DNA of 64,000 bases from NCBI RefSeq assembly GCF_001486585.1, contig NZ_LN909043.1, forward strand, positions 311,361 through 375,360. The letters are read 5' to 3'. Shown in pieces: positions 26,084 through 35,412 of this stretch. The notes beneath the pieces were generated by a model. That model worked only from the letters and a program-made list of their open reading frames with translations, did no database searches and was not told the origin of the DNA. Both the position numbers and the translations under genes were made by a program. Position 1 is the first letter of the stretch. Every line of letters begins with the position of its first letter. This DNA is from Paenibacillus senegalimassiliensis. Its GTDB lineage: Bacteria; Bacillota; Bacilli; Paenibacillales; Paenibacillaceae.

Positions 26084-27439
26084 TTATAGCGACTTCAAAT
26101 AGTGAACCAGGGTCAGCAGACCTTTGTCGAAGTTCTCCAGGTTGAAGTGCTCGTTAGGTGCATGCAGGTTCTCGTCAGGCAGCCCAAAGCCCATCATGAC
26201 AGCCGGAGCCGACAGCACGCGGGACAAAGTCTCCACGATTGGAATCGAACCGCCATCCTTGGTGAACAAGGCACGTGTTCCATAGACAGACTCATAAGCA
26301 TCGGCCGCTTTTTGCAGATATGGATGGTCCGGGCTGCTCGTAAATGCGCGGGCCTTCTCGGTCGCAGTCACCTTCAGCTTGGCTCCAGCTTGCAGATGCT
26401 GGTTCAGGTGACGCTCGATCCGGTCAATGGTTGCCTGCGGGTCCTGGTCGCCAACAAGGCGGCACGTAATTTTGGCATGAGCTTCCTTAGGCAATACCGT
26501 CTTGGTGCCTTCGCCCTGGAATCCCCCGTAAATGCCGTTTAACTCCAGGGTTGGCCGTGCACCAGTACGTTCCACGAAGCTGTAGCCAGCTTCGCCGAAC
26601 AGTGCGTCCAAGCCCAGGTCGCGTTTGAGCTTCTCTTCATCGAATTGCTGCTTGGCAAATTCCTCATGTACCTCCGGCGTCAATTCTTCTACACCTTCGT
26701 AGAAGCCTTCCACCGTCACTCGTCCTTGCTCATCATGCAAGGAGCCCAGCAAGGATACCAGGGCATGCAAAGCATTGGGCACGCCGCCGCCAAAAGTCCC
26801 GGAATGCAAATCGGTATTTGCGGTATAGACGGCTACCTCCAGTGCGCACAGGCCACGCAGACCGACACAGATGGCTGGCTTGCCTGGAGCAAGCAGGGCC
26901 GTATCCGAGATCAACACCAGGTCTGCGGCCAGCTTGTCTTGGTGTGCTTCCAGAAACGCCGGAAGGCTCGGACTGGTGATTTCTTCTTCGCCTTCAATAC
27001 AGAATTTGATGTTAAACGGCAATTCCTTCTCTTGCTTCAACAAGGCTTCAACCGCCTTGATATGCATAAACACTTGACCCTTATCATCAGTGGCCCCGCG
27101 GGCATACAGCTTGCCATTGCGGATGGATGGTTCAAAGGGAGGGGTCTCCCACAGCTCCAGCGGGTCTACCGGCTGGACATCGTAGTGTCCATATACCAAA
27201 ACGGTTGGCTTGCCCGGGGCATGGACATATTCGCCATATACAACCGGATGTCCGGCCGTGGGATGGACTTCCACTTCTTCCATTCCCGCACGGCGCAAGG
27301 CTTCGGCCATCCAGTCGGCGGCTTGTATAATGTCGCCCTTATGCTCGGATAGCGCGGAGATGCTAGGAATCCGCAACAATTCGTCAAGTTCCTTCAAATG
27401 TTCTTCACGGTGATTCGCAAAATAAGCTTGATAATCCAT
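26084..27439 (-). CDS. M20 family dipeptidase
   Basis: The 451-residue zinc metallopeptidase has VYGHYDVQP (metal His/Asp), RGATDDKGQ (bridging Asp), CIEGEEEITS (catalytic Glu pair), LISDTALL and a C-terminal NEHFNLENF with the last His, plus the inserted lid domain. It is the CNDP/DapE-related cytosolic dipeptidase type, cleaving short peptides. ATG 27439 follows GGGAGGA. It is monocistronic. Confidence 0.9.
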   Translation of the reverse strand: MDYQAYFANHREEHLKELDELLRIPSISALSEHKGDIIQAADWMAEALRRAGMEEVEVHPTAGHPVVYGEYVHAPGKPTVLVYGHYDVQPVDPLELWETPPFEPSIRNGKLYARGATDDKGQVFMHIKAVEALLKQEKELPFNIKFCIEGEEEITSPSLPAFLEAHQDKLAADLVLISDTALLAPGKPAICVGLRGLCALEVAVYTANTDLHSGTFGGGVPNALHALVSLLGSLHDEQGRVTVEGFYEGVEELTPEVHEEFAKQQFDEEKLKRDLGLDALFGEAGYSFVERTGARPTLELNGIYGGFQGEGTKTVLPKEAHAKITCRLVGDQDPQATIDRIERHLNQHLQAGAKLKVTATEKARAFTSSPDHPYLQKAADAYESVYGTRALFTKDGGSIPIVETLSRVLSAPAVMMGFGLPDENLHAPNEHFNLENFDKGLLTLVHYLKSL

Positions 27440-27702
27440 GGTCGTTAGTTCCTCCCGAACTGAATTTACCAGTATATTCTACACCTTTTTTGCCAAGAAC
27501 ACGAATAATGAAATCTCTCGGATAGGCCAGGTATCGCCCTTTCCTTAAATTAATCTTAAAAATCCACCCGTATTTTTTAGAATTATTTAAGGTGAGATGA
27601 TGTTATTTCTGGTAAAGTCAAGAAAGTACGTTGGAAAAAGAGAATTATTTCATGTAGACATTCAACAAATTGATGGAGAAAAAGAAGGGAGTCGTCGTTG
27701 TT

Positions 27703-28887
27703 ATGGAAGATAAGGACAAAAAAGAGCAGGAATCCGCAGGTAGTCAAGGGGATGCCGGGTTGGATCAAGAGCAAGGGCAGGTAGAGAAACAACCGGAGGA
27801 AGAGGTTGCCACATCGCCAGAGGAAGAGGTCACAACAGAAGAGGTAGAAGCGGCTGAACCCACTGAACCAGTATTTAAAACGAGTCCATTATGGGACAAC
27901 CCTCAAGAGGGCGAAGCAGTTCCTGTAATGGTTGCCCACAATACGGAGACACCCTCCGAAGCTGCGGAGACAACCAAATCCAGCAAGCTGTGGCCGATCG
28001 TATCACTCGTATTAGCAGTCCTGCTGATCGTTGTATTGATCAAGCCACCATTTGCCACGAACAAAGCCGAGGCTGTTGCTACGGTTAACGGGGTGGAAAT
28101 TACCAAGGATCGTCTCTATGACTCGATGATAGCCAGCGGAGGCCCTCAATCCCTCGACACTTTGATCAATGAAGAACTGATTAATCAAGAGGCTGCCAAG
28201 CAGAATATTACGGTTTCCGATGCTGATATTGAAGAGGAACTGGAAATGTACCGTACGCAATTCGGGTCTGACGAGAAGCTGAATGAGGCGTTGACCCAAT
28301 TCGGAATGACCAGGGATCAACTGGAAGAGGAAATTGTACAGCAACTGAAATTAACGAAGCTGCTGGAGCCGCAGGTTGAAGTGACGGACGACCAGGTCAA
28401 GCAAATTTTCGAGCAGAATCAGGAGTCATTTAATACACCTGAACAGGTTCGTGCTTCGGTCATTCTGGTAGCTACGGAAGAAGAAGCGAAGGACATCGTC
28501 AAGGAATTGGAAGGCGGAGCGGACTTTGCTGAATTGGCCAAGAACAAGTCGCTGGATGTCATGACGAAGGAACAAGGCGGGGATACGGATTTCTTTGCCC
28601 GAGGAGAACGGGAGGAAGCGGTTGAGGAAGCTTCGTTCAAGCTTGCCAAGGACGAGGTCAGTGAGCCGGTAAAAACTACCGAGGGCTATCAAGTCATCAA
28701 GGTGACGGACCGTAAGGAAGCTCATACGGCTACGCTGGAGGAGAAACAGGAGGAGATACGCAAAGCGCTCGTTGCCCAGCAGGTCTCAGGCTTGTCAGGT
28801 ACCTGGCTGCAGGATGTACGCAGCGGAGCGGAAATTACCAATGTGTTCACGGATACGGATGAAACTGAAGCCGGAGCCGAACAATAA
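27703..28887 (+). CDS. Membrane-anchored SurA/PrsA-type peptidyl-prolyl isomerase
   Basis: The 394-residue protein has a cytosolic N-terminal part of about 95 residues, very acidic and Glu/Pro-rich, then one transmembrane helix (LWPIVSLVLAVLLIVVLI). Outside the cell lie a SurA-type helical domain (VNGVEITKDRLYDSMI, INEELINQEAAKQNI) and a parvulin rotamase domain (VRASVILVATEEEAKDIVKEL, GEREEAVEEASFKL, EGYQVIKV). PrsA is normally a lipoprotein; here there is no lipobox and the anchor is a helix with a long cytosolic tail. ATG 27703 is chosen after AAGGGAG, though the gap of 12 is long. Confidence 0.82.
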   Translation: MEDKDKKEQESAGSQGDAGLDQEQGQVEKQPEEEVATSPEEEVTTEEVEAAEPTEPVFKTSPLWDNPQEGEAVPVMVAHNTETPSEAAETTKSSKLWPIVSLVLAVLLIVVLIKPPFATNKAEAVATVNGVEITKDRLYDSMIASGGPQSLDTLINEELINQEAAKQNITVSDADIEEELEMYRTQFGSDEKLNEALTQFGMTRDQLEEEIVQQLKLTKLLEPQVEVTDDQVKQIFEQNQESFNTPEQVRASVILVATEEEAKDIVKELEGGADFAELAKNKSLDVMTKEQGGDTDFFARGEREEAVEEASFKLAKDEVSEPVKTTEGYQVIKVTDRKEAHTATLEEKQEEIRKALVAQQVSGLSGTWLQDVRSGAEITNVFTDTDETEAGAEQ

Positions 28888-28917
28888 ACATATATGCTAC
28901 AATCCTATCAGGTTACG

Positions 28918-28943
28918 CCGCCGGAGCATGCTCCGGCGGTTTT
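28918..28943 (+). terminator. Terminator
   Basis: CCGCCGGAGC pairs with GCTCCGGCGG across AT, followed by TTTT. Confidence 0.85.
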
Positions 28944-29072
28944 ATCTACATATGGACTTACTAGCTTAATTCATACAATGTTTATTGGAGATTATGGAGA
29001 TCAGGAGGTACAATGTAAGCAATAAGAGAAAGACTGACATTTTCAGGTGTGGACGGGTTAGGAGGAAGTAAG

Positions 29073-29831
29073 ATGCCTAAGTGGTATGAGCTTAGTTTTG
29101 GTGAAGACTATTTGCTAGTATACAAGCACCGTGACGCACAGGGAGCCAAGCATGAGGTTCAGCGAATGATTCGTTGGCTGGGACTGCCTGCGGGGGCAAG
29201 AGTGCTTGATTTATGCTGTGGGATGGGCAGACATTCCATGGCCTTGACGGAAGCGGGATATGCAGTGACCGGTGTGGATCTGTCCGAGGTGCTTCTGCGC
29301 GAAGCAAGGCTTGGCGATCCGGAGGGCAAGGTAAATTGGTACCAAGCCGATATGCGCGAGCTTCCCCTGGCCGGCCCATTTGATGCAGTGGTCAACTTGT
29401 TTACTTCCTTTGGTTATTTCAAGCATGATGAGGAGCAAGTTAAGGTCTTGCAAGAAGTACGCCGCTTGCTGAAGCCAGAGGCAAAATTTATTATCGATTA
29501 CTTGAATCCGGACTATACCTCGGCTCATCTGGTCCCTTACTCAGAACGTGTGGATGATGGCTGGAAAATCATAGAACGACGGCGTATTGAAGACGGTTAT
29601 GTGTTCAAGAACATTACCATTACGGAGAACGAAACATCAGGGCGGGAGAAGAAGCAACAAAGCGAGCCTAGGGAATATCTGGAGCGAATCAAGCTATATT
29701 CTCTGGATAATTTCAAGCAGATGCTGAATGAAGCGGGACTGGTACTGGAGAAGGTGCATGGAGATTATGATGATGAAGACTATCATCCACAGAATTCGCG
29801 GCGAATGATTCTGATCGGAGGGCGACGATGA
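29073..29831 (+). CDS. Class I SAM-dependent methyltransferase
   Basis: The 252-residue protein begins MPKWYELSFGEDYLLVYKHRD and has motif I VLDLCCGMGRHSMAL, VTGVDLSE (acidic end of strand 2), YQADMRELPL and FDAVVNLFTSFGYF. This layout is shared by a widespread Bacilli group of unknown substrate. ATG 29073 follows AGGAGG with a 7-nt gap. Its stop overlaps the next start as ATGA, so it is co-translated with the metallo-beta-lactamase-fold hydrolase. Confidence 0.85.
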   Translation: MPKWYELSFGEDYLLVYKHRDAQGAKHEVQRMIRWLGLPAGARVLDLCCGMGRHSMALTEAGYAVTGVDLSEVLLREARLGDPEGKVNWYQADMRELPLAGPFDAVVNLFTSFGYFKHDEEQVKVLQEVRRLLKPEAKFIIDYLNPDYTSAHLVPYSERVDDGWKIIERRRIEDGYVFKNITITENETSGREKKQQSEPREYLERIKLYSLDNFKQMLNEAGLVLEKVHGDYDDEDYHPQNSRRMILIGGRR

Positions 29832-30826
29832 CACAAATGACCGAAGCTCGGCTCAGGGAACAGGAACTCATCCTTCTTGTTCCTATCCCGATGGCGCCCC
29901 CGCTGCGTAGTGTGAACAGCTACATCCTGCGCGGAGATGAGGGAGTTACAATTATTGATCCCGGGCCACGGACCCCTGAATCCGAAGAACAGTGGCGGGA
30001 GGTCTGGAGTCAGCATAGCCTTTCGCCCCGCGAAGTGACTCGGATTATAGTCACCCACCATCATCCTGACCACTATGGACTGGCCGGCTGGCTACAGGAG
30101 CTCACCGGTGCGGCTGTGCTGATGTCCCCCCGTGCATTCGCTGAAGCGGAACTGATGTGGGGGGCGAACAGCCAGATGGAAGCGGCCTTGCCTGAATGGT
30201 TCCGGCAACATGGCATGCCAGAGTCGTGGTGCGAGCAATTGCCGCTCCATCTGTATGGGTTCCGAAGTCAGGTCACACCTGCTCCCAAGGTGACCTTTAT
30301 CCAGGAAGGTGAAGCTATTAGCATGGGTGGACGAGTCTGGCATGCCATCGAAACCGCGGGTCATGCTCCGGGGCATCTTTCTTTCTATGATGCCTCAGAC
30401 AAGCGGCTCATTTGCGGCGATGCCATACTGCCGCAGATTTCTCCGAATATTGGATTTCTGCCGGGGAGCGACCCGCAGCCGCTTCGTTCCTTCCTGGACT
30501 CGCTTGTCAAGCTGCGAGCCTATGAGGTGGAATGGGCTTACCCAGGCCACCGCCATCCGTTCGACTATTTTGCCGAGCGAATCAGCCAGCTTTTGCAGCA
30601 TCATGAAGAACGGCTACAACGAATAGAGTCATTGCTACGGCAGCAGCTGCATAATGGCTTTGAGATGTGTGCCGCGCTGTTTGGTACGGAGCTTGGCATT
30701 CACCAGATGCGGTTTGCCATGTCGGAGACGTTGGCTCATCTGGTTGAACTGGTCCGTCAGGGCCGGGCTAGGGAGTACACAACCGGCAGCGGTCCGCATA
30801 CGAACACCCTCTATCAGCTCAAATAA
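29828..30826 (+). CDS. Metallo-beta-lactamase fold hydrolase
   Basis: The 332-residue protein has IIVTHHHPDHYGLAGWL (HxHxDH metal site), ETAGHAPGHLSFYD, ICGDAIL and a C-terminal helical domain, as in the LACTB2/glyoxalase II-like group. ATGA overlap with the methyltransferase gene means one operon. The substrate is not evident from sequence. Confidence 0.85.
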   Translation: MTQMTEARLREQELILLVPIPMAPPLRSVNSYILRGDEGVTIIDPGPRTPESEEQWREVWSQHSLSPREVTRIIVTHHHPDHYGLAGWLQELTGAAVLMSPRAFAEAELMWGANSQMEAALPEWFRQHGMPESWCEQLPLHLYGFRSQVTPAPKVTFIQEGEAISMGGRVWHAIETAGHAPGHLSFYDASDKRLICGDAILPQISPNIGFLPGSDPQPLRSFLDSLVKLRAYEVEWAYPGHRHPFDYFAERISQLLQHHEERLQRIESLLRQQLHNGFEMCAALFGTELGIHQMRFAMSETLAHLVELVRQGRAREYTTGSGPHTNTLYQLK

Positions 30827-30828
30827 GC

Positions 30829-30870
30829 AGAAGCCTCCAGACCTGTGTAGTGACAGGTCTGGAGGCTTCT
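30829..30870. terminator. Bidirectional terminator
   Basis: An 18-bp perfect stem (AGAAGCCTCCAGACCTGT and its complement) with a 6-nt loop lies between convergent genes. Confidence 0.8.
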
Positions 30871-30878
30871 GCTGTTCT

Positions 30879-31445
30879 CTAACGGTCGTTGTCCGTAGTC
30901 TCCTCGCCGCGTTCTATCTCCCGCTCCGCTTGCTTGCGGTGGGCGATGCGGCTGCTGGCAGAGGCGGCAATGGCACCGACAATATCATCAAGGAACGTGT
31001 TGCACGGTCCTAGCTCCTTATCGTTCAATTGCTCCAGAATGCCCGGCTTAAGCTTGTCCACGTATCCATAGTTGGTAAAGCCGATACTGCCATATACATT
31101 CACGATGGAAAAGGCCAAAATTTCATCTACGCCATACAATCCTTCATCATGAGCAATCATATCCTGAAGCTCGGGAATGAGCAGTCCTTGTTCGGCCATA
31201 ATGTCGAGCTGAATCCCCGTCAGTACAGCATTTTGGACCTCACGTTTGGCAAGCACTTGCTCGACGTTGTGCACGCACTCTTCCATCGTCAGGTTGGGAT
31301 AATATTTCTGTTGCAAAAACATGACCAATTCCGCAATTTGCCCGGTGGTGACTCCACGCTTATGCAGCCACTCTCTAGTGGCGTCCGCGACCTTTTTACT
31401 ATTCAGGCTATAAGGCAATTTGGCTTTAGGTTGTTCCTTCCCCAT
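30879..31445 (-). CDS. Phosphatidylglycerophosphatase A family protein (YutG-like)
   Basis: The 188-residue protein carries the PgpA domain of the YutG type: helical throughout, with HDEGLYGVDEILAFSIVNVYGSIGFTNYGYVDK in condensed form and CNTFLDDIVGAIAASASSRIAHR near the end, where the acidic pair sits. PgpA enzymes remove phosphate from phosphatidylglycerophosphate. Unlike enterobacterial PgpA, this form has no clear membrane helices. The ATG follows AAGGGG. The last 20 residues are charged and probably disordered. Confidence 0.8.
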   Translation of the reverse strand: MGKEQPKAKLPYSLNSKKVADATREWLHKRGVTTGQIAELVMFLQQKYYPNLTMEECVHNVEQVLAKREVQNAVLTGIQLDIMAEQGLLIPELQDMIAHDEGLYGVDEILAFSIVNVYGSIGFTNYGYVDKLKPGILEQLNDKELGPCNTFLDDIVGAIAASASSRIAHRKQAEREIERGEETTDNDR

Positions 31446-31601
31446 TACATCTACCCCTTGTCTTCGTTTAGTTTAGTCGTGTCCGCATAGATATGAAGCA
31501 GTCTGTCCAGTTCTCGGGAAAATATAGTTATTTTTCGGGACAGGGCTCGTATATATAGTAATACAAACCATAGAAAAATGTTAGGGAGGAACGATTAGAC
31601 G

Positions 31602-32666
31602 ATGAAATGGAACCGACAGATGCGTAATACCGCAGTGGTCAGTGTGCTATCGCTTCCGCTGCTGTTGTCCGGCTGCGGCATATTTGGAGGCAAGTCCTCC
31701 GCCCCCGTCGATCCTCCGCCTGCGGATATAGAAGCGCAGATGCTGGAAGGATTGGATCAAGCCGCGCAGCAGACAAGCTATGTCCAGGAGGAGGACTTGT
31801 CGACGGTCTATCTGGAGAATGAGCATGGCAAGCTCGCTCCTGTGGCCTTGCGCCTGCCAGATGGTGAAGCTTCCTTGAAGCTGAACCGGTTGCTGACCAT
31901 GCTGGTGCAAGATGGCGAATACGCCGGACTCCTTCCCTCCGGATTTGCCGGAGTTCTTCCGGAAGGCAGCGAGGTTAAGGCGGTAACGTTAAAGCAAGAT
32001 GAGAAGCTGGCTATCGTGGAATTTAATCAGGCCTTTACCGGATACGAAGCGGCGGATGAGCGCAAAATACTGGAGGCCCTCACCTGGACATTGACCGATG
32101 CCCCAGATGTGGAGAAGGTTCAACTCTGGGTGGATGGGGAGAAGCTCAATGAAATGCCGGTTGCCGGCACACCGCTGGATCGGCCGCTCAGCCGGCACAT
32201 CGGAATCAATCTTGAACTTGGCAAGGAATCCAATCTGTCGTTATCCAGTCCGGTGGTCGTGTATTTCTCAGCAGCTACGCCGGATGGTGTCCAGTATTTC
32301 GTGCCAGTGACCCGCTTTGTGCCAGCGGGAAGTGATCCGGTGCAAGCTGCCTTGGGCGAATTGATCAAAGGGCCGCAAAACAAGGATGGCTTGGAGCGTG
32401 TGGTTACGGACAACACGAAGCTTGAGCGCGTTGAGGTATCCCAGGAAGGTATCATCACCGTATCGCTTATGGATGACATGTTTGAGGCAGGCGAGAAGCT
32501 GCCGGCCCAAATGATGCAATCGTTAGTGCTGACCGTCACCGAAAATAAAGACGACAGCAAGGTACGCATCTGGCTGAACGGTGACAAGGAAGTGCTGGGC
32601 ATGGATAATCAGGCTTATGGTGAGCCTGTCATGCGTCCAGAGATCATTAACGAAATTCCGCTTTAA
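31602..32666 (+). CDS. gerM: Germination/sporulation lipoprotein GerM
   Basis: The 354-residue protein has a lipoprotein signal (LSLPLLLSGC) and two GerMN domains: AVALRL-type strand then LNRLLTMLVQDGEYAGLLPSGF, and VYFSAATPDGVQYFVPVTRFV then AALGELIKGPQ. The gene order gerM-rph-rdgB matches Bacillus. GerM is needed for normal spore formation and germination and resembles forespore-mother cell channel proteins. ATG 31602 follows TTAGGGAGG. Confidence 0.9.
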   Translation: MKWNRQMRNTAVVSVLSLPLLLSGCGIFGGKSSAPVDPPPADIEAQMLEGLDQAAQQTSYVQEEDLSTVYLENEHGKLAPVALRLPDGEASLKLNRLLTMLVQDGEYAGLLPSGFAGVLPEGSEVKAVTLKQDEKLAIVEFNQAFTGYEAADERKILEALTWTLTDAPDVEKVQLWVDGEKLNEMPVAGTPLDRPLSRHIGINLELGKESNLSLSSPVVVYFSAATPDGVQYFVPVTRFVPAGSDPVQAALGELIKGPQNKDGLERVVTDNTKLERVEVSQEGIITVSLMDDMFEAGEKLPAQMMQSLVLTVTENKDDSKVRIWLNGDKEVLGMDNQAYGEPVMRPEIINEIPL

Positions 32667-32672
32667 GAGGAT

Positions 32673-32684
32673 GTTCAAAAAGTC
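32673..32684 (+). repeat. Partial copy of the GTTCAAAAAGTC repeat
   Basis: GTTCAAAAAGTC at 32673-32684 equals the end of the inverted-repeat element at 9477. The following bases to about 32765 are noncoding and have no matching right arm nearby, so it may be a decayed copy. Confidence 0.4.
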
Positions 32685-32777
32685 GTCTTTCCAGGACGGA
32701 GTTGTTCGAGGAGTCAATTCGACATTGAAGCTGATGAGCGTGGCCTCGGCCTGTGAAGGTGCTTGTTAACGCACTTG

Positions 32778-32802
32778 GCCCTGCGGATGCAGGGCTTTTT
32801 TT
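32778..32802 (+). terminator. Terminator of gerM
   Basis: GCCCTGC, loop GGAT, GCAGGGC, then seven T. Confidence 0.85.
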
Positions 32803-32888
32803 GCGGAATGAGAAGATGCTTTTATGACCACACTTTGGTAGAATAAGAACAGCAAATGGACAGCCAGAAAATGTAGGGGGCAGTATAC

Positions 32889-33647
32889 ATGAGAAGTCAT
32901 GGACGTGAGGCTAATGAACGTAGGCCGATGAATTTGACCATTAACATCAATAAATATGCGGAGGGGTCCGTCTATATCGAGGTAGGAGATACAAAGGTCA
33001 TGTGTACCGCTACCGTGGAAGAGAAAGTTCCGATGTTTATGAAAGGACAAGGCAAGGGCTGGGTAACGGCTGAATATTCGATGTTGCCCCGCGCCACGCA
33101 AACCCGGAATCAGCGTGAATCGGCCCGCGGCAAGCAAACTGGGCGGACGATGGAAATTCAGCGCTTGATTGGCCGGTCGCTGCGATCTGTGGTCAACCTG
33201 CATGCGCTCGGAGAGCGCTCGGTGACCATTGACTGCGATGTGTTGCAGGCGGATGGCGGCACGCGGACAACTTCAATTACCGGTGCTTTTATCGCGATGG
33301 CACTGGCGATGCACAAAATTTCCCAGAAGCACGCTTTGCCTGTTTTTCCAATTACAGATTATCTGGCTTCAGTGAGTGTGGGAATCGTTGGCGACCATAC
33401 GCTGCTCGACCTCAACTATGAGGAAGATTCCAAGGCGAAGGTGGATATGAACGTCGTGATGACAGGAACGGGGCAATTCGTGGAGATTCAAGGGACCGGG
33501 GAGGAGAATCCTTTCTCCCGGACTGAACTGGATGCCATGCTGGCGTTGGCTGAGAAGGGCATTCAGGAAATGATCGGGCAGCAGCGTGAAGTCCTGGGGG
33601 CAATTGCGCTGCAAATCGGCGGCGGACAGCCTGGATCGGCGGTATAG
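32889..33647 (+). CDS. rph: Ribonuclease PH
   Basis: The 252-residue phosphorolytic exoribonuclease trims tRNA 3' ends. Its sequence is typical: [71 protein letters not shown] and [23 protein letters not shown] 32889 follows GTAGGGGGC. It is directly followed by rdgB (stop-to-start gap of 1 bp). Confidence 0.95.
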   Translation: MRSHGREANERRPMNLTININKYAEGSVYIEVGDTKVMCTATVEEKVPMFMKGQGKGWVTAEYSMLPRATQTRNQRESARGKQTGRTMEIQRLIGRSLRSVVNLHALGERSVTIDCDVLQADGGTRTTSITGAFIAMALAMHKISQKHALPVFPITDYLASVSVGIVGDHTLLDLNYEEDSKAKVDMNVVMTGTGQFVEIQGTGEENPFSRTELDAMLALAEKGIQEMIGQQREVLGAIALQIGGGQPGSAV

Positions 33648-33648
33648 C

Positions 33649-34269
33649 ATGATTGAAGGACAAATCGTCATTGTTGCCACCGGTAACGCAGGCAAGGTGC
33701 GTGAATTTGCCCATGCCTTGTCGGCGCTGAACAAGCAGGTACATAGCATGGCTGACTACCCGGACATTCCCGAGGTCGTGGAGGACGGGGCGACCTTTGC
33801 CGATAATGCCCGCAAGAAAGCGAAGACGGTAGGCGATGCACTGGGTAAGCCGGTTCTCGCTGATGACTCCGGTCTGTGCGTCGATCAACTGGACGGAGCT
33901 CCAGGCGTGTATTCTGCGCGTTATGCCGGGGAAGGCGCCAGCGATGCCGACAACAACGAGAAGCTACTGGCGGAACTGGAGAAGCACCGGCTGGGCGAGG
34001 ATACGGAACAGCCGCTGCTAAGTCCGGCTCGCTTTGTCTGCCATCTGGCGCTGTATGATCCGGCCAGCGGCCAGTTTATTGAGGCGACTGGTGAGGCGGA
34101 AGGCTGGATTACCTCAGAACCGGCGGGCGGTGGCGGGTTCGGTTATGACCCGCTCTTCTATCTACCGGCCTATGAGAAGACGTTCGCCGAGCTGACGCTG
34201 GAGGAGAAGCAGGCGGTCAGTCATCGGGGCTCTGCCTTGCGCAAGCTGATCGACAAGCTGACTGTGTAG
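33649..34269 (+). CDS. rdgB: XTP/dITP diphosphatase (RdgB/HAM1 family)
   Basis: The 206-residue nucleotide-sanitising enzyme hydrolyses ITP/XTP and their deoxy forms. It has IVIVATGNAGKVREF, TFADNARKKAKTVG, VLADDSGLCVDQLDGAPGVYSARYAGE in condensed form, GGGFGYDPLFYLP and VSHRGSALRKL. ATG 33649 immediately follows the rph stop; longer in-frame starts inside rph are rejected. The rph-rdgB pair is conserved in Bacilli. Confidence 0.93.
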   Translation: MIEGQIVIVATGNAGKVREFAHALSALNKQVHSMADYPDIPEVVEDGATFADNARKKAKTVGDALGKPVLADDSGLCVDQLDGAPGVYSARYAGEGASDADNNEKLLAELEKHRLGEDTEQPLLSPARFVCHLALYDPASGQFIEATGEAEGWITSEPAGGGGFGYDPLFYLPAYEKTFAELTLEEKQAVSHRGSALRKLIDKLTV

Positions 34270-34298
34270 TCATCTTACGGGTACAAGAATTAAAAAAT

Positions 34299-34340
34299 AA
34301 AGGCTGCTATCCCGAGAGCATCTCAGGATAACAGCCTTTT
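34299..34340. terminator. Bidirectional terminator
   Basis: AAAGGCTG-TATCC pairs with GGATAACAGCCTTT, ending in TTTT, between convergent genes. Confidence 0.75.
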
Positions 34341-34368
34341 CTCGTGATATGAAATAAGAAGGACTTGT

Positions 34369-35274
34369 CTAAAGCCAAGGCAAAATTTCAGTCCAGACGG
34401 CATCGAGAATGCCTTGCATATCTTCCTCTTGGCTTTGAATAGCTATGACAGCCTCCCGTTCCGGAAGCACAATGCAGAACTGTCCATACATACCGTCAGC
34501 CCGGTAAGCATTGTTTGTGCATATCCAAAATTGCTTGCCATATCCTAGTGCCCAGTCGCCTGATCCAGGCGTATCAATCTGCGCTCTTGTTACGTCGTTA
34601 ATCCAGTCTTCGGGAATGCAAGAGTTTCCTTGCCAACGACCTTTCTGGAGCAACAGTTGTCCAAAGCGACTTAGTTCCTCACAACTGATCCACAATCCCG
34701 TACAGCCAAGTGTGGTGCCAAACGGTGACGCATCCCATCTTACTTCCGTAATGCCCAGCGGCTCAAATAACCTGGGGGTTAAATAGCTCAGGACGGTCTC
34801 CCCGACCGCTGCTTGTACCATAGATGAAATCATAAACGTATCGCCACTGCTATAAGTGAAGGTTTGTCCAGGCATCCGATCCAGAGGAAGGGACATGTAA
34901 TATTGAACCCAGTCCTTATCTTGTAGCCTATCGCGGTCTTCAGCCCAAAGAGGCGGGGAGTCGTGGCCGGAGGCCATTTGCAACAAATGATTGAGGGTTA
35001 ACTCTTCTGGAGGATAGGGCGAATTTATTGCACTCTTTCCGTAATGAGGAAAAAAGTCATTTAGTTGCGAATCCAGACTCAGTTTGCCGTCGGCTATGGC
35101 AAGTCCAGCAGCCATGCAGGTAAAAGATTTGCTAATTGAATGTTGTAGCCTACGTGTGTCGTGATCTAAGTCCCATTGTGCCAGGGGTTGTCCTCCTTGC
35201 AGTACGCGGACAGATAAGACATTCAGCTTCCGACTGATTATGCTGTTGACGAAGCCAGCGATTTGAAACGTCAT
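34369..35274 (-). CDS. Class C beta-lactamase-like serine hydrolase
   Basis: The 301-residue protein belongs to the penicillin-binding/beta-lactamase fold group: HSISKSFTCMAAGLAIADG contains the S-x-x-K nucleophile motif, and FTYSSGDTFMISSMV the Y-x-S/N equivalent. A C-terminal strand gives WALGYGKQFWI. No signal peptide is seen, so it is probably cytosolic, like esterase or peptidase members. The ATG follows GAGAGGA. It is monocistronic; the substrate is unknown. Confidence 0.85.
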   Translation of the reverse strand: MTFQIAGFVNSIISRKLNVLSVRVLQGGQPLAQWDLDHDTRRLQHSISKSFTCMAAGLAIADGKLSLDSQLNDFFPHYGKSAINSPYPPEELTLNHLLQMASGHDSPPLWAEDRDRLQDKDWVQYYMSLPLDRMPGQTFTYSSGDTFMISSMVQAAVGETVLSYLTPRLFEPLGITEVRWDASPFGTTLGCTGLWISCEELSRFGQLLLQKGRWQGNSCIPEDWINDVTRAQIDTPGSGDWALGYGKQFWICTNNAYRADGMYGQFCIVLPEREAVIAIQSQEEDMQGILDAVWTEILPWL

Positions 35275-35412
35275 AAAGGTTATCCTCTCTTTTGTTGTTC
35301 TTTCATGAACATATTACACCTCCTGATCTTCTGTCAATTTGAAATTGGCGATGAAATGAAAAGGACTGAATGGGGCGGGGATGGCTCCATTCAGCCTTCT
35401 GTTCAATTGGAC

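Noticed and set aside
26645..27352. Plus-strand frame of 235 codons across the M20 dipeptidase
   Set aside because: Shadow frame without a ribosome binding site or recognisable motif.
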